Below are positions 46,638 to 55,798 of a DNA stretch of 64,000 nt, in pieces. Origin of the DNA: Brucella pseudogrignonensis (lineage in GTDB: Bacteria; Pseudomonadota; Alphaproteobacteria; Rhizobiales; Rhizobiaceae); contig NZ_JAVLAT010000002.1 in the NCBI RefSeq assembly GCF_032190615.1, positions 248,001 through 312,000 on the forward strand. Direction: 5' to 3'. The stretch's first letter is position 1, and every line of letters begins with the position of its first letter. A program made the position numbers and the translations under genes. The notes below the pieces were generated by a model. That model was not told the origin of the DNA. It did no database searches and saw only the letters and a program-made list of their open reading frames with translations.

Positions 46638-46669
46638 CCCTGTTTTCTCCTTAATATCGGTACAGCACG

Positions 46670-47377
46670 CTAATCTGCGTGTGAAGCTATCTTTTTGCTG
46701 GGGCGAGGCAGGTTTTGTGCGCGGGCTGCTTCGAGAACCACGCGTTCAGATTCCTGCAAATAGAGTTCAAGAGCGCGACTTGCGGCGGCGCGATCGCCAT
46801 CACAAAGCAGGCCGCAGATTTCGACATCACGCGCCACCCAAGGCTCCTGAAACCGGCGCGCGTCAGGGGCCATGGAGAAGGCCAGACGCGCCTGTGCTGC
46901 GACCGTTGCAAACACCTCGTTCAAGCGCGGACTACCGATGAAATCGACGATCTGCTGATGAAACTCGAGCGAAGCGGTGCCGCATTGCTGCCAGTCCCTT
47001 TTAAGCGCTGCACGCTGCACAGCTTCGACGCGCTCAACAAGTTCTGACATCGCTTCCTGCGAGGCATAGGCACTGCACGTAACACCCCGAAGTTCAAGCG
47101 TCATGCGGATGGCATAGATTTCACTGATTTCGGCCGCATTCAGCGCGCGAACGGTCGCGCCGTGATGTGCACGATGCTCAATCAGCCCTTCGGCGACAAG
47201 ATCGCGCAATGCTTCGCGCAATGTGTTGCGTGACACGTTCAGCGTTTCAGCCCAGACCACCTCGCGCAGCGGTGTTCCGGGCGCAAGCTCACCACGCAGA
47301 ATTTTGTCGCGCAACAGGCCTGCCGCAGTCTGCGTCAGTACAAGAGGGCGATCTGAAGGGCGGTCCTGATTGGTCAC
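46670..47377 (-). CDS. GntR family regulator (FCD domain)
   Basis: 235 residues from the GTG at 47377, behind AAGGAG; the frame open to 47440 runs through the operator palindrome. Winged helix with recognition region LNVSRNTLREALRDL (about 42-56), then an FCD domain (about 90-215, LEFHQQIVDFIGSPRLNEVF). The same SRNTLRE motif appears in the regulator at 55799, and the TTGTT-N-AACAA palindrome lies upstream of both. Likely controls the divergent ABC transporter and itself. Confidence 0.87.
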   Translation of the reverse strand: MTNQDRPSDRPLVLTQTAAGLLRDKILRGELAPGTPLREVVWAETLNVSRNTLREALRDLVAEGLIEHRAHHGATVRALNAAEISEIYAIRMTLELRGVTCSAYASQEAMSELVERVEAVQRAALKRDWQQCGTASLEFHQQIVDFIGSPRLNEVFATVAAQARLAFSMAPDARRFQEPWVARDVEICGLLCDGDRAAASRALELYLQESERVVLEAARAQNLPRPSKKIASHAD

Positions 47378-47400
47378 TGCAATCTCCTTGTCATTATAAT

Positions 47401-47411
47401 TTGTTGAACAA
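47401..47411. promoter_or_regulatory. Palindromic operator TTGTT-G-AACAA upstream of the gntR gene
   Basis: A perfect 5+1+5 inverted repeat 24 bases from the GntR start codon. The same core occurs at 47915, 55644 (one mismatch) and 55666. Confidence 0.6.
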
Positions 47412-47516
47412 TATTTCGATGTCAAGGGAAAATGCACCACTCACTCACTCCCACAAGAAAAATCTGTAGCAGATTCTCTTTCCCTATTGTGGTTTGTTTG
47501 TTTGGCATAGCAGGCG

Positions 47517-47594
47517 CTAGTGTGATGGATTTAAAGTTCGTATCATTCGCGCTGCATTCACTTCGAGGAACTGTAAATCCGTAAACCACACTAG
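47517..47594. repeat. Intergenic inverted-repeat element
   Basis: CTAGTGTG (47517-47524) and CACACTAG (47587-47594) are exact outer arms. GGATTTA (47527-47533) and TAAATCC (47574-47580) are inner arms. This 78-base element sits in the 578-base gap between the GntR gene and the ABC transporter and looks like a small non-coding repeat or miniature mobile element. Confidence 0.65.
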
Positions 47595-47624
47595 ATTCAA
47601 TAATTTGCTGGCATGGCCTTGGAC

Positions 47625-47669
47625 CCGAAATTCGCTCAGTTGGTTTCTTTGCAGTGAAGCGAATTTCGG
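47625..47669. repeat. 12-bp perfect inverted repeat next to the previous element
   Basis: CCGAAATTCGCT (47625-47636) and AGCGAATTTCGG (47658-47669) with a 21-base loop. It may be part of the same composite element, since CTAG recurs at about 47679. The remaining gap to 47955 is AT-rich and shows no gene. Confidence 0.6.
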
Positions 47670-47914
47670 ATCCGCCATACTAGGGGTGACTTATTGGCTC
47701 GGAATATCCGATTGGCCGCAAAGGCTGGATTTACGAGGGTTGAGCAAAATTTAAAATTTTTTTCCCTCTAATGTTGAAAAAAAAAGAAATGCCCGAAAAA
47801 TGAATAAGTTACGTTAGTTTCAGCGAATTTTGGGTAGTGAATCCAGTATGCTTTACCGACTTTGAGTCACCTAAGATGAAAATTTGTGCAGAACGAGGGA
47901 TTGCATTCTCATAA

Positions 47915-47925
47915 TTGTTCAACAA
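47915..47925. promoter_or_regulatory. Palindromic operator TTGTT-C-AACAA upstream of the ABC transporter
   Basis: A perfect 5+1+5 palindrome 30 bases before the binding-protein start codon, positioned where bound repressor would block transcription or initiation. Matches the sites at 47401, 55644 and 55666. Confidence 0.6.
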
Positions 47926-47955
47926 AGATAAGAAAACGAATGAGAGGAACATCCC

Positions 47956-48741
47956 ATGAAAAAACTTCTGGCCAGTACTTTAATCCTGATGGCGTCACTG
48001 ACGGCAGCCAATGCCGAGACCCTGAAGATTGGTGTTGATCTGACCTACCCGCCCTATAACTATTTCGATGAAGCCAATCAGCCTGCAGGCTTTGACGTAG
48101 AACTGGTGAAACTGATCGGCAAGAAGACTGGCAGCGAAGTTTCTTTTCAGGATACCCGCTTTGAGAACCTGATCCTCGGCGTTTCCAGTGATCAATTCAA
48201 TGTCATTGCCTCTACGCTTTATGTGACGCCTGCGCGCGCCAAACAAATCGACTACGTCCCCTACATGAAAACCGGTGTTTCCATCGCAGTTGCCACGAGC
48301 AGCGGTGAAAACTTCACCAAGCCGGAGGAGCTGTGCGGCAAACGCGTTGGCTCGATTAAGGGGGCTGCCTGGATTCCTGAACTTGAAAAGCTCAACAAGT
48401 CGGTTTGCGCCGCAAATCCGATTGACTCTCGTGAGTTTCCGACTTCACCGGAAGCGACACAGGCTCTCCTTTCCGGCGGCGTTGACGCGCAGCTTGAAAA
48501 TTCTGCCGTGCTAGCCGATGCAGCCGAAAAGCTCCGTGGCCGTATGAAGGTGAGTTCAACTGAGCAGCTTTATCCAGTGATCGTCGGCTTCGGTGTCAAA
48601 AAGGGCAATGAAGAACAGGCGAAGTTCCTGCGCGATGCACTGACCAAGCTTGATGGCGATGCCGATTACGAGGCTCTGTTCAGCAAGTATGGCGTTGCGA
48701 AATCGACGGAAGCCGAATTCAAGGCAGCTATTGCTGAATAA
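47956..48741 (+). CDS. Amino-acid ABC transporter substrate-binding protein
   Basis: 261 residues with a signal peptide (1-20, ending ANA). Type II periplasmic binding protein of the polar amino-acid class: IGVDLTYPPYNYFDEANQPAGFDVEL at the mature N-terminus, GVSSDQFNVIASTLYVTPAR, and GKRVGSIKG later. It binds the substrate in the periplasm and delivers it to the fused permease-ATPase encoded downstream. The substrate is probably an amino acid or amide-type compound linked to the DUF1989 enzyme. ATG follows GAGAGGAAC. Confidence 0.9.
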   Translation: MKKLLASTLILMASLTAANAETLKIGVDLTYPPYNYFDEANQPAGFDVELVKLIGKKTGSEVSFQDTRFENLILGVSSDQFNVIASTLYVTPARAKQIDYVPYMKTGVSIAVATSSGENFTKPEELCGKRVGSIKGAAWIPELEKLNKSVCAANPIDSREFPTSPEATQALLSGGVDAQLENSAVLADAAEKLRGRMKVSSTEQLYPVIVGFGVKKGNEEQAKFLRDALTKLDGDADYEALFSKYGVAKSTEAEFKAAIAE

Positions 48742-48798
48742 ACGTGTCTGGCAGGTGGTCACCACACACCTGCCAGACCAATCACGACTGGAATTTGC

Positions 48799-48876
48799 GG
48801 CGCTTCAAAACGCATCCCGAAAACTGTGAAACGGTTTTGAATAAGGATGCGGATTAAATCAATGGCTTGAAGCGCC
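48799..48876. repeat. Palindromic intergenic repeat, copy 3, within the ABC transporter operon
   Basis: Outer arms GGCGCTTCAA (48799-48808) and TTGAAGCGCC (48867-48876) are exact. Inner CGCATCCCGAAAA and GGATGCG blocks match the copies at 37067 and 37538. It lies between the binding-protein and permease genes and may set their relative expression by mRNA stability. Confidence 0.75.
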
Positions 48877-48917
48877 ATGCGTCCAACTGGGCGCACTACA
48901 TTTGGGAAACCCGGCCC

Positions 48918-50414
48918 ATGAATTTCGACTGGAACTATCTCTTCAGCCTCGTGCTCTATCCAGATTTCTGGCGTGCCACAGCACTTGTCGCATGGCTGGG
49001 TGTGCTGACCTGGGTTGTCGGTACTGTGCTTGGCTTTTTGCTTGCGCTTGCAAGACAATCCAACCTGCGCGTCGTGCGCTGGTCTGCAAAGACCTATATC
49101 TGGTTGTTCCGCAGCTTGCCTTTGCTGGTATTGCTGATTTTCGTTTATAACATGCCGCAATTTATACCGGCGCTCGGTCCAGTCCTGTCGGTGCCCTTCT
49201 GGGCGGGTCTGATCGCGCTGGTTATTTCGGAAACTGCCTATCTTGCAGAAATTCATCGCGCGGGTCTCATCTCTGTTGATCAGGGCCAGCACGAAGCAGC
49301 GCACGCGCTAGGCGTTCGCCCCGTGGGCAAATATCGCCATATCATTCTGCCACAAGCTGTACGCGTTGCACTGCCATCACTCGGCAATGAATTCATCACG
49401 ATCGTCAAGCTCACTTCGCTTGTATCGGTGATTTCGCTTGCGGAGATATTGCTGGTTGGCCAACGGCTTTACACGCGCAATTTCATGGTGATTGAAACGC
49501 TGGTTGCAGTGTCGTTCTACTATGTGCTGGTGGTTTCTGTTTTCAGCTTTTTCCTGTCACGGCTTGAAGGTCGTCTTGATATCACGCGTATGACCGGGGC
49601 TGAAATTGCCGTGCCTGCCACAACGCAAGCGCCAGCCCAGACCACCAATGAACGCCGTATCGGCAAAAACGTTGTCGTGGCTCTTGAGCACGTCTTTAAG
49701 AATTTCGGTGATAAGCATGCACTCGCAGACGTCTCACTGAAGGTCAACAAGGGCGAAGTGGTCAGCATCATCGGACCGTCCGGCTCTGGTAAGACGACCC
49801 TGATCCGCACGATCAATGCGCTTCAGGATATCGATAAAGGTCGTATTCTACTGGATGAGGCTGAGTGGATTACAGCCGATGACAAGGGCTATCGCGTTGT
49901 TTCCGATTTCCATGATCGCGTTACGCGGCTTGGAATGGTGTTCCAGTCGTTCAACCTGTTCCCGCATATGACTGTTTTGCAGAACGTGACATTTGGTCCG
50001 CGTTATCATGGCAATGGCAACAAGGAAGCGCTGCGCGCTGCTGCCATGAACCATCTGGCTCGCGTCGGTATGGCGGCCCATGCCAACAAATATCCGCATC
50101 AGCTTTCGGGCGGACAGAAACAGCGCGTGGCAATTGCGCGTGCGCTGGCTATGGATCCTGAAATCATGCTATTCGATGAGCCGACCTCGGCGCTCGATCC
50201 GGAGCTGGTGGGTGAAGTGTTGCAGGTTATTGAAAGCCTCGCACGCGATGGCATGACGATGATTATCGTGACCCATGAAATGCGCTTTGTCAGCCGTGTT
50301 AGTGACCGCGTTGTGATGATGGAAAATGGCCATGTTGCGGTCAACATGACGGCAGAGGAACTGAAAGATGCCCCTGCTGACAGCCGCATCCAGAAGTTTA
50401 TGCTGCAGAGCTAG
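48918..50414 (+). CDS. Amino-acid ABC transporter, permease and ATPase fused in one chain
   Basis: 498 residues from the ATG at 48918; the in-frame TTG at 48867 lies in a repeat and is rejected. N-terminal HisM-type permease (about 1-225, about five helices, the EAA loop EAAHALGVRPVGKYRHIILPQA). A linker rich in Ala/Thr/Gln (about 230-255) follows. The ATPase has Walker A GPSGSGKTT (286-294), signature LSGGQ (396-400) and Walker B MLFDEPTSALD. Normally these are separate genes. A dimer of this chain would make the whole membrane core. Confidence 0.92.
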   Translation: MNFDWNYLFSLVLYPDFWRATALVAWLGVLTWVVGTVLGFLLALARQSNLRVVRWSAKTYIWLFRSLPLLVLLIFVYNMPQFIPALGPVLSVPFWAGLIALVISETAYLAEIHRAGLISVDQGQHEAAHALGVRPVGKYRHIILPQAVRVALPSLGNEFITIVKLTSLVSVISLAEILLVGQRLYTRNFMVIETLVAVSFYYVLVVSVFSFFLSRLEGRLDITRMTGAEIAVPATTQAPAQTTNERRIGKNVVVALEHVFKNFGDKHALADVSLKVNKGEVVSIIGPSGSGKTTLIRTINALQDIDKGRILLDEAEWITADDKGYRVVSDFHDRVTRLGMVFQSFNLFPHMTVLQNVTFGPRYHGNGNKEALRAAAMNHLARVGMAAHANKYPHQLSGGQKQRVAIARALAMDPEIMLFDEPTSALDPELVGEVLQVIESLARDGMTMIIVTHEMRFVSRVSDRVVMMENGHVAVNMTAEELKDAPADSRIQKFMLQS

Positions 50415-50449
50415 CTGCTACCCATTTCGGGCTATATCATTGCAAAACA

Positions 50450-50489
50450 AAGACCGGCGGGTTTCGTAATCCGCAGGTCTTTTGTTTTA
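50450..50489 (+). terminator. Rho-independent terminator after the ABC transporter
   Basis: AAGACCGGCGG (50450-50460) pairs with CCGCAGGTCTT (50471-50481) with one mismatch, followed by TTGTTTT. The following 50490-50684 is AT-rich with no gene visible. Confidence 0.8.
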
Positions 50490-50684
50490 TGTAAAGGTAA
50501 TTTCTCATGTGATTTAACTTGAGAACTTATATCAGAACCAGTGTTTATTTCGACATTTCTGTTTTTGAATAATTTTCCGTAAGGTATTTATTACAGTTTA
50601 TAATGAATGATTGCTGTGTTTTCATCCAAAGCAATGCAACTTAATCTAAAAAATTGGCTGCCGGTCTTTGAATGAGGTCATGCT

Positions 50685-51368
50685 ATGGAAGAACTATTCA
50701 ATATAATGGGACATGAGTTTGATCGAGCCCTTGCAGGAACGGAGCTTGAAAGAGCAAACGATATTCAGAGATTTCACTCACACACTGATGCTTATACATC
50801 GCCAGCTGATCGCCCTAGCACATCAATAGCCCGCGTGAGTGCATGCCGCCCGTATCAGAGAGCGATAGTAGGGCCTTATGACCGTCCCTCGTTGCCAACA
50901 CACCGTAATCTGACCACCAATGGGTTTTCAATTGATGAATTATTAGGCAATAGAATAGCCTCTGATGACACCATACCAAGACTAGCAGATTTGGTATCGA
51001 TGCGGCCACCGACGCCCGACCCTCGATATCGAGAGTTGGTACATCATAAGTGGGTGCCCTCGAATTGGGACGGCCACGGCGGTCCTTCAGTATATGCCAC
51101 AACCTTCAATGGCGCTAAAAAAGCAATAGAAGAAAACCGTGGAGTAGGGGCGGGATTTCAAAGACCCGAACTCTCTCTATTTAGTAGAAGTTGGAAATCA
51201 GATGTAAATACACTTATGCAAAGACGTGCAAAGGTTATGATTCATGGAAAGAAATTTAATATTGATCATAGTGAACTTCTTTATAAAAACAGAGATCACT
51301 TGATAGATTATTTTCATGGAGATACTAGGAGCGTGGACAATTTATTGAACTGGTGGGAAAAACTGTAA
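50685..51368 (+). CDS. Uncharacterised AT-rich orphan protein
   Basis: 227 residues; I recognise no domain. GAGG lies 6-10 bases before the ATG. No signal peptide or membrane segment is seen. The composition is polar, His/Arg/Pro-rich in the first 130 residues, with a more compact, aromatic C-terminal part (WWEKL ending). Base composition and codon use are clearly more AT-rich than the neighbouring metabolic genes, pointing to recent acquisition. It could be a secreted effector or toxin-like protein, but nothing in the sequence proves this. Confidence 0.6.
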   Translation: MEELFNIMGHEFDRALAGTELERANDIQRFHSHTDAYTSPADRPSTSIARVSACRPYQRAIVGPYDRPSLPTHRNLTTNGFSIDELLGNRIASDDTIPRLADLVSMRPPTPDPRYRELVHHKWVPSNWDGHGGPSVYATTFNGAKKAIEENRGVGAGFQRPELSLFSRSWKSDVNTLMQRRAKVMIHGKKFNIDHSELLYKNRDHLIDYFHGDTRSVDNLLNWWEKL

Positions 51369-51540
51369 CATATTTTGATCTAATGCGACCTTGATCCGGC
51401 TCCCTTGCAATATCTCAAATTTTAGTAATACTCGTATCTACAGCCTGATTTTTCCCTTGTTTAGGTATTTCATTATATCTTTCGATTTTACTATCCAAAT
51501 AGCTGGTTCAGTGCATAGAGGGGCATTGCTACCCCTTTCA

Positions 51541-53250
51541 TTATTCGATGGTCGCAAGTTCCGCGCCAAGACCAACGCTCTGGCCCGGCTTAGCATGAAG
51601 ACTGATCTTGCCGGCCTTGGGAGCAGCTATGCGCGTTTCCATCTTCATGGCTTCCAAGATCGCTACCACTTCGCCGTCAGTTACCATGGCTCCATCTTCA
51701 ACCAGCCACTGCTGAAACGTGCCGGGAATAGGCGCAGTCACTGCACCTTCTGCAACCTGTTGAGTGGCATCGCCTACTTGCTGCGGTGCGCTGAGACCCG
51801 AGAAGAGGGCTGCGGGCAAGCCAAGTTGATGGCGTTTGCCATCGATCTCGATAAAGCTGCGGATGACGTCAGTATCAACCGGATCAATCCTTGCCGATGG
51901 CTCAACACCGCGAAACTCGGTTTCGATCCAGTTGGTAAAGACGTTAAAGCCGTCTTCGCCGGTAAAATCTCTTTCTTCGACCACCGCACGATGGAATGGC
52001 AACACGGAGGCAACACCTTCGATTTTAAACTCGGCCAGTGCCCGTCGTGCACGGATAAGCGCTTCCTCGCGTGTAGCGCCGGTCACAATGAGTTTTGCCA
52101 TCAAGGAGTCGTAGAGGCCGGGAATTTCCGATCCACTTTCCACACCTGTATCAAGACGCACACCCGGACCCGAAGGGGCGCGGAAACGCTTAATCAGGCC
52201 TGGTGTAGGCAGAAAGCCACGGCCCGGATCTTCGGCATTGATACGGAATTCAAAGGCATGACCGCGCGGTGCAGGCGTTTCGGTCAAGGACAGCGCCTTG
52301 CCATCCGCAATACGAAGCTGCTCGATGACAATATCGATGCCGGTGGTTTCCTCCGTAATCGGATGTTCGACCTGAAGGCGCGTGTTGACTTCGAGAAACG
52401 AGATCGTGCCATTCTGCGACAACAAAAACTCGACCGTGCCTGCTCCCGTATAGCCCGCTGCGGCGCAGATTGCGCGGGCCGATTCATGGATACGGGTGCG
52501 CTGCTCTTCCGTGATAAAGGGCGCAGGCGCTTCTTCGACTAGCTTCTGATTGCGACGTTGCAGTGAGCAATCACGTGTGCCAAGAACAACCGTATTGCCG
52601 TGTGTGTCAGCAATAACCTGTGCCTCAATGTGCCGTGGCTTTTCAAGGAATTGCTCGGCGTAGCATTCGCCACGTCCGAAGGCTTCTACTGCCTCACGAA
52701 CGGCGGAATCGAACAATTCACCGACTTCTTCCAGACGATGCGCCACCTTCATACCACGACCGCCACCGCCAAACGCGGCCTTGATCGCCAACGGCAAGCC
52801 AGCTTCACGCGCAAAGGCCACAGCTTCCGCAGCCGATGCCAGTGGGCCGTCTGAACCCTTGACGAGCGGTGCGCCGACTTTTTCGGCAATTCGCCGTGCT
52901 TCAACCTTGTCACCCAGCGACGTGATGACTTCCGGCGATGGGCCGACCCATATCAGACCGGCATCGATGACGGCTTTGGCAAATTCAGCTCGTTCCGACA
53001 AAAATCCATAGCCGGGATGCACGGCATCCGCACCGGAGCGCTTCGCAATGTCGAGTATCTTTGCAATATTGAGATAGGTATCCGCCGGGCGACCAGCGCC
53101 GAGGCCATAGGCCTCGTCTGCAAATTCGGCGTGCAGTGAATTTGCATCTGCATCAGAATAAATCGCCACGGAGGCAACACCGTAATCGCGTGCTGCGCGG
53201 ATGATGCGGATGGCGATTTCGCCGCGATTGGCAATAAGCAGCTTCTTCAT
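51541..53250 (-). CDS. Biotin carboxylase fused to a biotin carboxyl carrier domain
   Basis: 569 residues. ATP-grasp biotin carboxylase (about 1-445: [28 protein letters not shown] as the Gly-rich ATP loop, [15 protein letters not shown]). A BCCP domain at the C-terminus has the biotinylated Lys536 in EAMKMET. A bridging region lies between. No carboxyltransferase gene is adjacent. Instead it is coupled (TGATG) to the PxpB-PxpC fusion, whose halves are homologous to the C-terminal parts of urea amidolyase. It may therefore form a carboxylase with that partner rather than serve fatty-acid synthesis. Confidence 0.88.
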   Translation of the reverse strand: MKKLLIANRGEIAIRIIRAARDYGVASVAIYSDADANSLHAEFADEAYGLGAGRPADTYLNIAKILDIAKRSGADAVHPGYGFLSERAEFAKAVIDAGLIWVGPSPEVITSLGDKVEARRIAEKVGAPLVKGSDGPLASAAEAVAFAREAGLPLAIKAAFGGGGRGMKVAHRLEEVGELFDSAVREAVEAFGRGECYAEQFLEKPRHIEAQVIADTHGNTVVLGTRDCSLQRRNQKLVEEAPAPFITEEQRTRIHESARAICAAAGYTGAGTVEFLLSQNGTISFLEVNTRLQVEHPITEETTGIDIVIEQLRIADGKALSLTETPAPRGHAFEFRINAEDPGRGFLPTPGLIKRFRAPSGPGVRLDTGVESGSEIPGLYDSLMAKLIVTGATREEALIRARRALAEFKIEGVASVLPFHRAVVEERDFTGEDGFNVFTNWIETEFRGVEPSARIDPVDTDVIRSFIEIDGKRHQLGLPAALFSGLSAPQQVGDATQQVAEGAVTAPIPGTFQQWLVEDGAMVTDGEVVAILEAMKMETRIAAPKAGKISLHAKPGQSVGLGAELATIE

Positions 53251-54839
53251 CAGGCTATAACTTCTTGCGGTTCGAAATTGGAGATCGGGTTAAAACGGAT
53301 GCGGGCGCCGATAGGTATCTGGCCTGCAAGATCGAGATGATGGTTTGCCACGACACCAATGACGGGATAACCACCGGTCAGCGGGTGGTCGGCCAGAAAC
53401 AGAACCGGTTGTCCATTCGCGGGCACCTGAATGGCACCCAGAGCTGTACCTTCAGATGGTAACTCATCATTGATGGCGCGTTCGATGGCTGTAGCGCCTT
53501 CGAGGCGCATTCCAACGCGGCTTGATTGAGGTGTCACATCCCAGTCCTGCGATGTGAGTGTTTCAAGGCCCTGTTGCGTGAACCAGTCGGTACGCGGTCC
53601 CAGCACTATATCGAGTGTGACGACGTCTCCGGCGCGCGGCAGCACCCGCTGCGGGTTTATATCCGATGAAACCGCCAATGCTGTCCCGTTGGCCGGTACA
53701 AGAATATCGCCAGCCGCAATTGGAGCAGGTCCAACTTTGGCGAGTGTGTCACGTGAGACTGATCCGAGAACGGACTCAACCTCAAATCCACCACGCAGCG
53801 CGAGATAGCTCAGCATTCCTTCCGGCGGGATGCCAAGCGACAATTCATCACCTGCATTGAGTGCTACTGGCTTTGCGAAGCCTGCTGTAATAATAGCCCC
53901 TTCCGGGGTACGAATGGTTAGCGGGCACGGCGCGCCGGTCACAGCAATCGTCACCGGACGGTCGGCCTTAAGTGCAAAGCCACCAAAGGAAATCTCGATA
54001 GTCGCGGCATTCGCGGGATTGCCCACACAGCGATTGGCCTCACGCATAGCGATGCGATCAAGCGCACCGGATTCCGACACACCCTGACTGGCAAGGCCTG
54101 GACGTCCCATATCCTGATACAATGCAGGACGATCAGCGCGTGTTACAAGCAGACCATCGGCGGGCTGTGTTTTTGCTGCTGCTGCGGCTGGTTTTGATAC
54201 TGTGATTGGTCCACCCTTCGCCATATCACGAAACCGCACGCGATCACCCGGAGCAAGCAGTGCTGCGCGTTCCCGTGTCGTGTTCCACATGGCAAGCGGT
54301 GTGGTGCCGAGCAATTGCCAACCGCCGGGGCTGTCCGACGGATAAATACCGCCGAATTTACCTGCCAGTGCCACCGATCCGGCCGGAATTTTCACACGCG
54401 GGCTTTTCCGGCGCGGCACATCGAAACCGGGATCGTCACAAGTCATATAGGCAAAACCGGGGGCAAAGCCTGTAAAGGCGACTGTATAGGTTGCCTCAGT
54501 ATGACGCTCAATGACCTCGTTGATTGTGCAGCCAAGCATGGCCGCTACATCGCCGAGATCTTCACCATCATAGGTGACGGGTATTTCAAACAAATCGCCG
54601 CTGCGGGAGCTACGCGCTGAGAGATCAAGCGCTGCAATCTGGCTTGCAAGTTTGGCACGATCTGTCAGCCAGCGGTCGAAACGCACCATGATCGTACGCG
54701 CGCCGGGAATGACTTCGCATACGCCTTCAAGCTTTGCTGCATGCAAAGCGTCGAGTAGTGTGAGCGTTATGGCCAAATCATCGAGCTCGACCAGAAAACT
54801 GTCACTGCCGGATGGCAGAAAGCGCAGGCGTTCACTCAT
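53250..54839 (-). CDS. pxpBC: 5-oxoprolinase subunits B and C fused (PxpB-PxpC)
   Basis: 529 residues. N-terminal PxpB/KipI-like half (about 1-210: [48 protein letters not shown]). C-terminal PxpC/KipA-like half (about 225-529: [22 protein letters not shown], then [15 protein letters not shown]). These are usually two genes; fusion is known in several bacteria. Together with PxpA they hydrolyse 5-oxoproline to glutamate using ATP. Coupled to pxpA upstream by a 4-base overlap and to the biotin carboxylase downstream. Confidence 0.88.
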   Translation of the reverse strand: MSERLRFLPSGSDSFLVELDDLAITLTLLDALHAAKLEGVCEVIPGARTIMVRFDRWLTDRAKLASQIAALDLSARSSRSGDLFEIPVTYDGEDLGDVAAMLGCTINEVIERHTEATYTVAFTGFAPGFAYMTCDDPGFDVPRRKSPRVKIPAGSVALAGKFGGIYPSDSPGGWQLLGTTPLAMWNTTRERAALLAPGDRVRFRDMAKGGPITVSKPAAAAAKTQPADGLLVTRADRPALYQDMGRPGLASQGVSESGALDRIAMREANRCVGNPANAATIEISFGGFALKADRPVTIAVTGAPCPLTIRTPEGAIITAGFAKPVALNAGDELSLGIPPEGMLSYLALRGGFEVESVLGSVSRDTLAKVGPAPIAAGDILVPANGTALAVSSDINPQRVLPRAGDVVTLDIVLGPRTDWFTQQGLETLTSQDWDVTPQSSRVGMRLEGATAIERAINDELPSEGTALGAIQVPANGQPVLFLADHPLTGGYPVIGVVANHHLDLAGQIPIGARIRFNPISNFEPQEVIA

Positions 54840-55606
54840 GATGTGACGTCAACGAAAGGCTTGAGTTCCACGCCGCGTGCTTCCAGTCGCTCACGCAATG
54901 CGGCGGCGATTGCAACAGCGGTCGGGTTATCGCCATGCACACAGATCGACTGCGCATCCAGCGCAATATCGGTTCCATCAATGGCGGTTACACGCCGCTC
55001 ATTAACCATGCGCAGCATCCGTTCCGCAATGACTTCTGGATCGTGTATGACCGAACCTTCAATGCGGCGATTAACGAGACTTCCATCAACATTATAGGCG
55101 CGGTCGGCAAAGGCTTCGCACACTACCGTTAGGCCAGCGGAACGAGCCTGATCAACGATTGGCGCACCAGCCAGCGCCATCAGCACGAGCGATGGATCGA
55201 CTGCCTTGATCCCTGTAATGACATCGGCTGCCTGACGCGCATCATGGGCGATTGTATTGTAAAGCGCACCATGCGGCTTCACATAACGCACCTTTGTTCC
55301 AGCAGCCTGTGCCAGTCCCTGCAATGCACCGATCTGGTAAATCGTGTCGGCCACAAGTTCAGCACTTGAGGGGTCCATGTTCCGACGGCCAAAGCCGACG
55401 AGATCGCGATAACCGATATGCGCACCAACGGAGACGCCACGTCGGGCAGCTTCGCGTAGCACAGTGAGAATTCCGGCTGGGTCTCCCGCATGGAAGCCAC
55501 AAGCAATATTGGCGCTGGTCACGATCGCCAGCATCGCTGTGTCGTCTCCCATAGGCCATGGGCCGAAGCCTTCACCAAGATCACTGTTGAGATCGATAGC
55601 TGCCAT
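54836..55606 (-). CDS. pxpA: 5-oxoprolinase subunit A, LamB/YcsF family
   Basis: 256 residues beginning [20 protein letters not shown], the diagnostic start of YcsF/PxpA, with [11 protein letters not shown] and VKPHGALYN further on. Shine-Dalgarno AGGGG. First gene of the pxpA-pxpBC-carboxylase operon, behind three TTGTT-N-AACAA-like sites. Cytoplasmic. Confidence 0.93.
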   Translation of the reverse strand: MAAIDLNSDLGEGFGPWPMGDDTAMLAIVTSANIACGFHAGDPAGILTVLREAARRGVSVGAHIGYRDLVGFGRRNMDPSSAELVADTIYQIGALQGLAQAAGTKVRYVKPHGALYNTIAHDARQAADVITGIKAVDPSLVLMALAGAPIVDQARSAGLTVVCEAFADRAYNVDGSLVNRRIEGSVIHDPEVIAERMLRMVNERRVTAIDGTDIALDAQSICVHGDNPTAVAIAAALRERLEARGVELKPFVDVTS

Positions 55607-55616
55607 GTTTTGCCCC

Positions 55617-55676
55617 TGTTGAACATAAATGCATTACGGGTTATTGTTGAATAACCTATTATAGATTGTTCAACAA
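55617..55676. promoter_or_regulatory. Cluster of three operator-like palindromes between pxpA and gntR
   Basis: TGTT-G-AACA at 55617-55625, TTGTT-G-AATAA at 55644-55654 (one mismatch) and TTGTT-C-AACAA at 55666-55676. Spacing of 22-26 bases suggests helical phasing. The divergent gap 55607-55798 serves pxpA (-) and the second GntR gene (+). Confidence 0.6.
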
Positions 55677-55798
55677 TATGAAATCGTATATTTGCATGAA
55701 TATGATGTGAAATAGCTGATAAGAGTTTTGGTTAGCATGGCTCTGAGAGTTTAGCCCGAAAAGCTGTCATCAATTGGCAGGGGGTTTGAAGGATATTC

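Noticed and set aside
48867..48917. TTG at 48867 as the start of the permease-ATPase
   Set aside because: It falls in the right arm of a palindromic repeat; the ATG at 48918 gives a normal permease N-terminus.
51391..52542. A 383-codon plus-strand frame opposite the biotin carboxylase
   Set aside because: The minus-strand protein shows the biotinyl motif and ATP-grasp features; the plus frame is compositional shadow.
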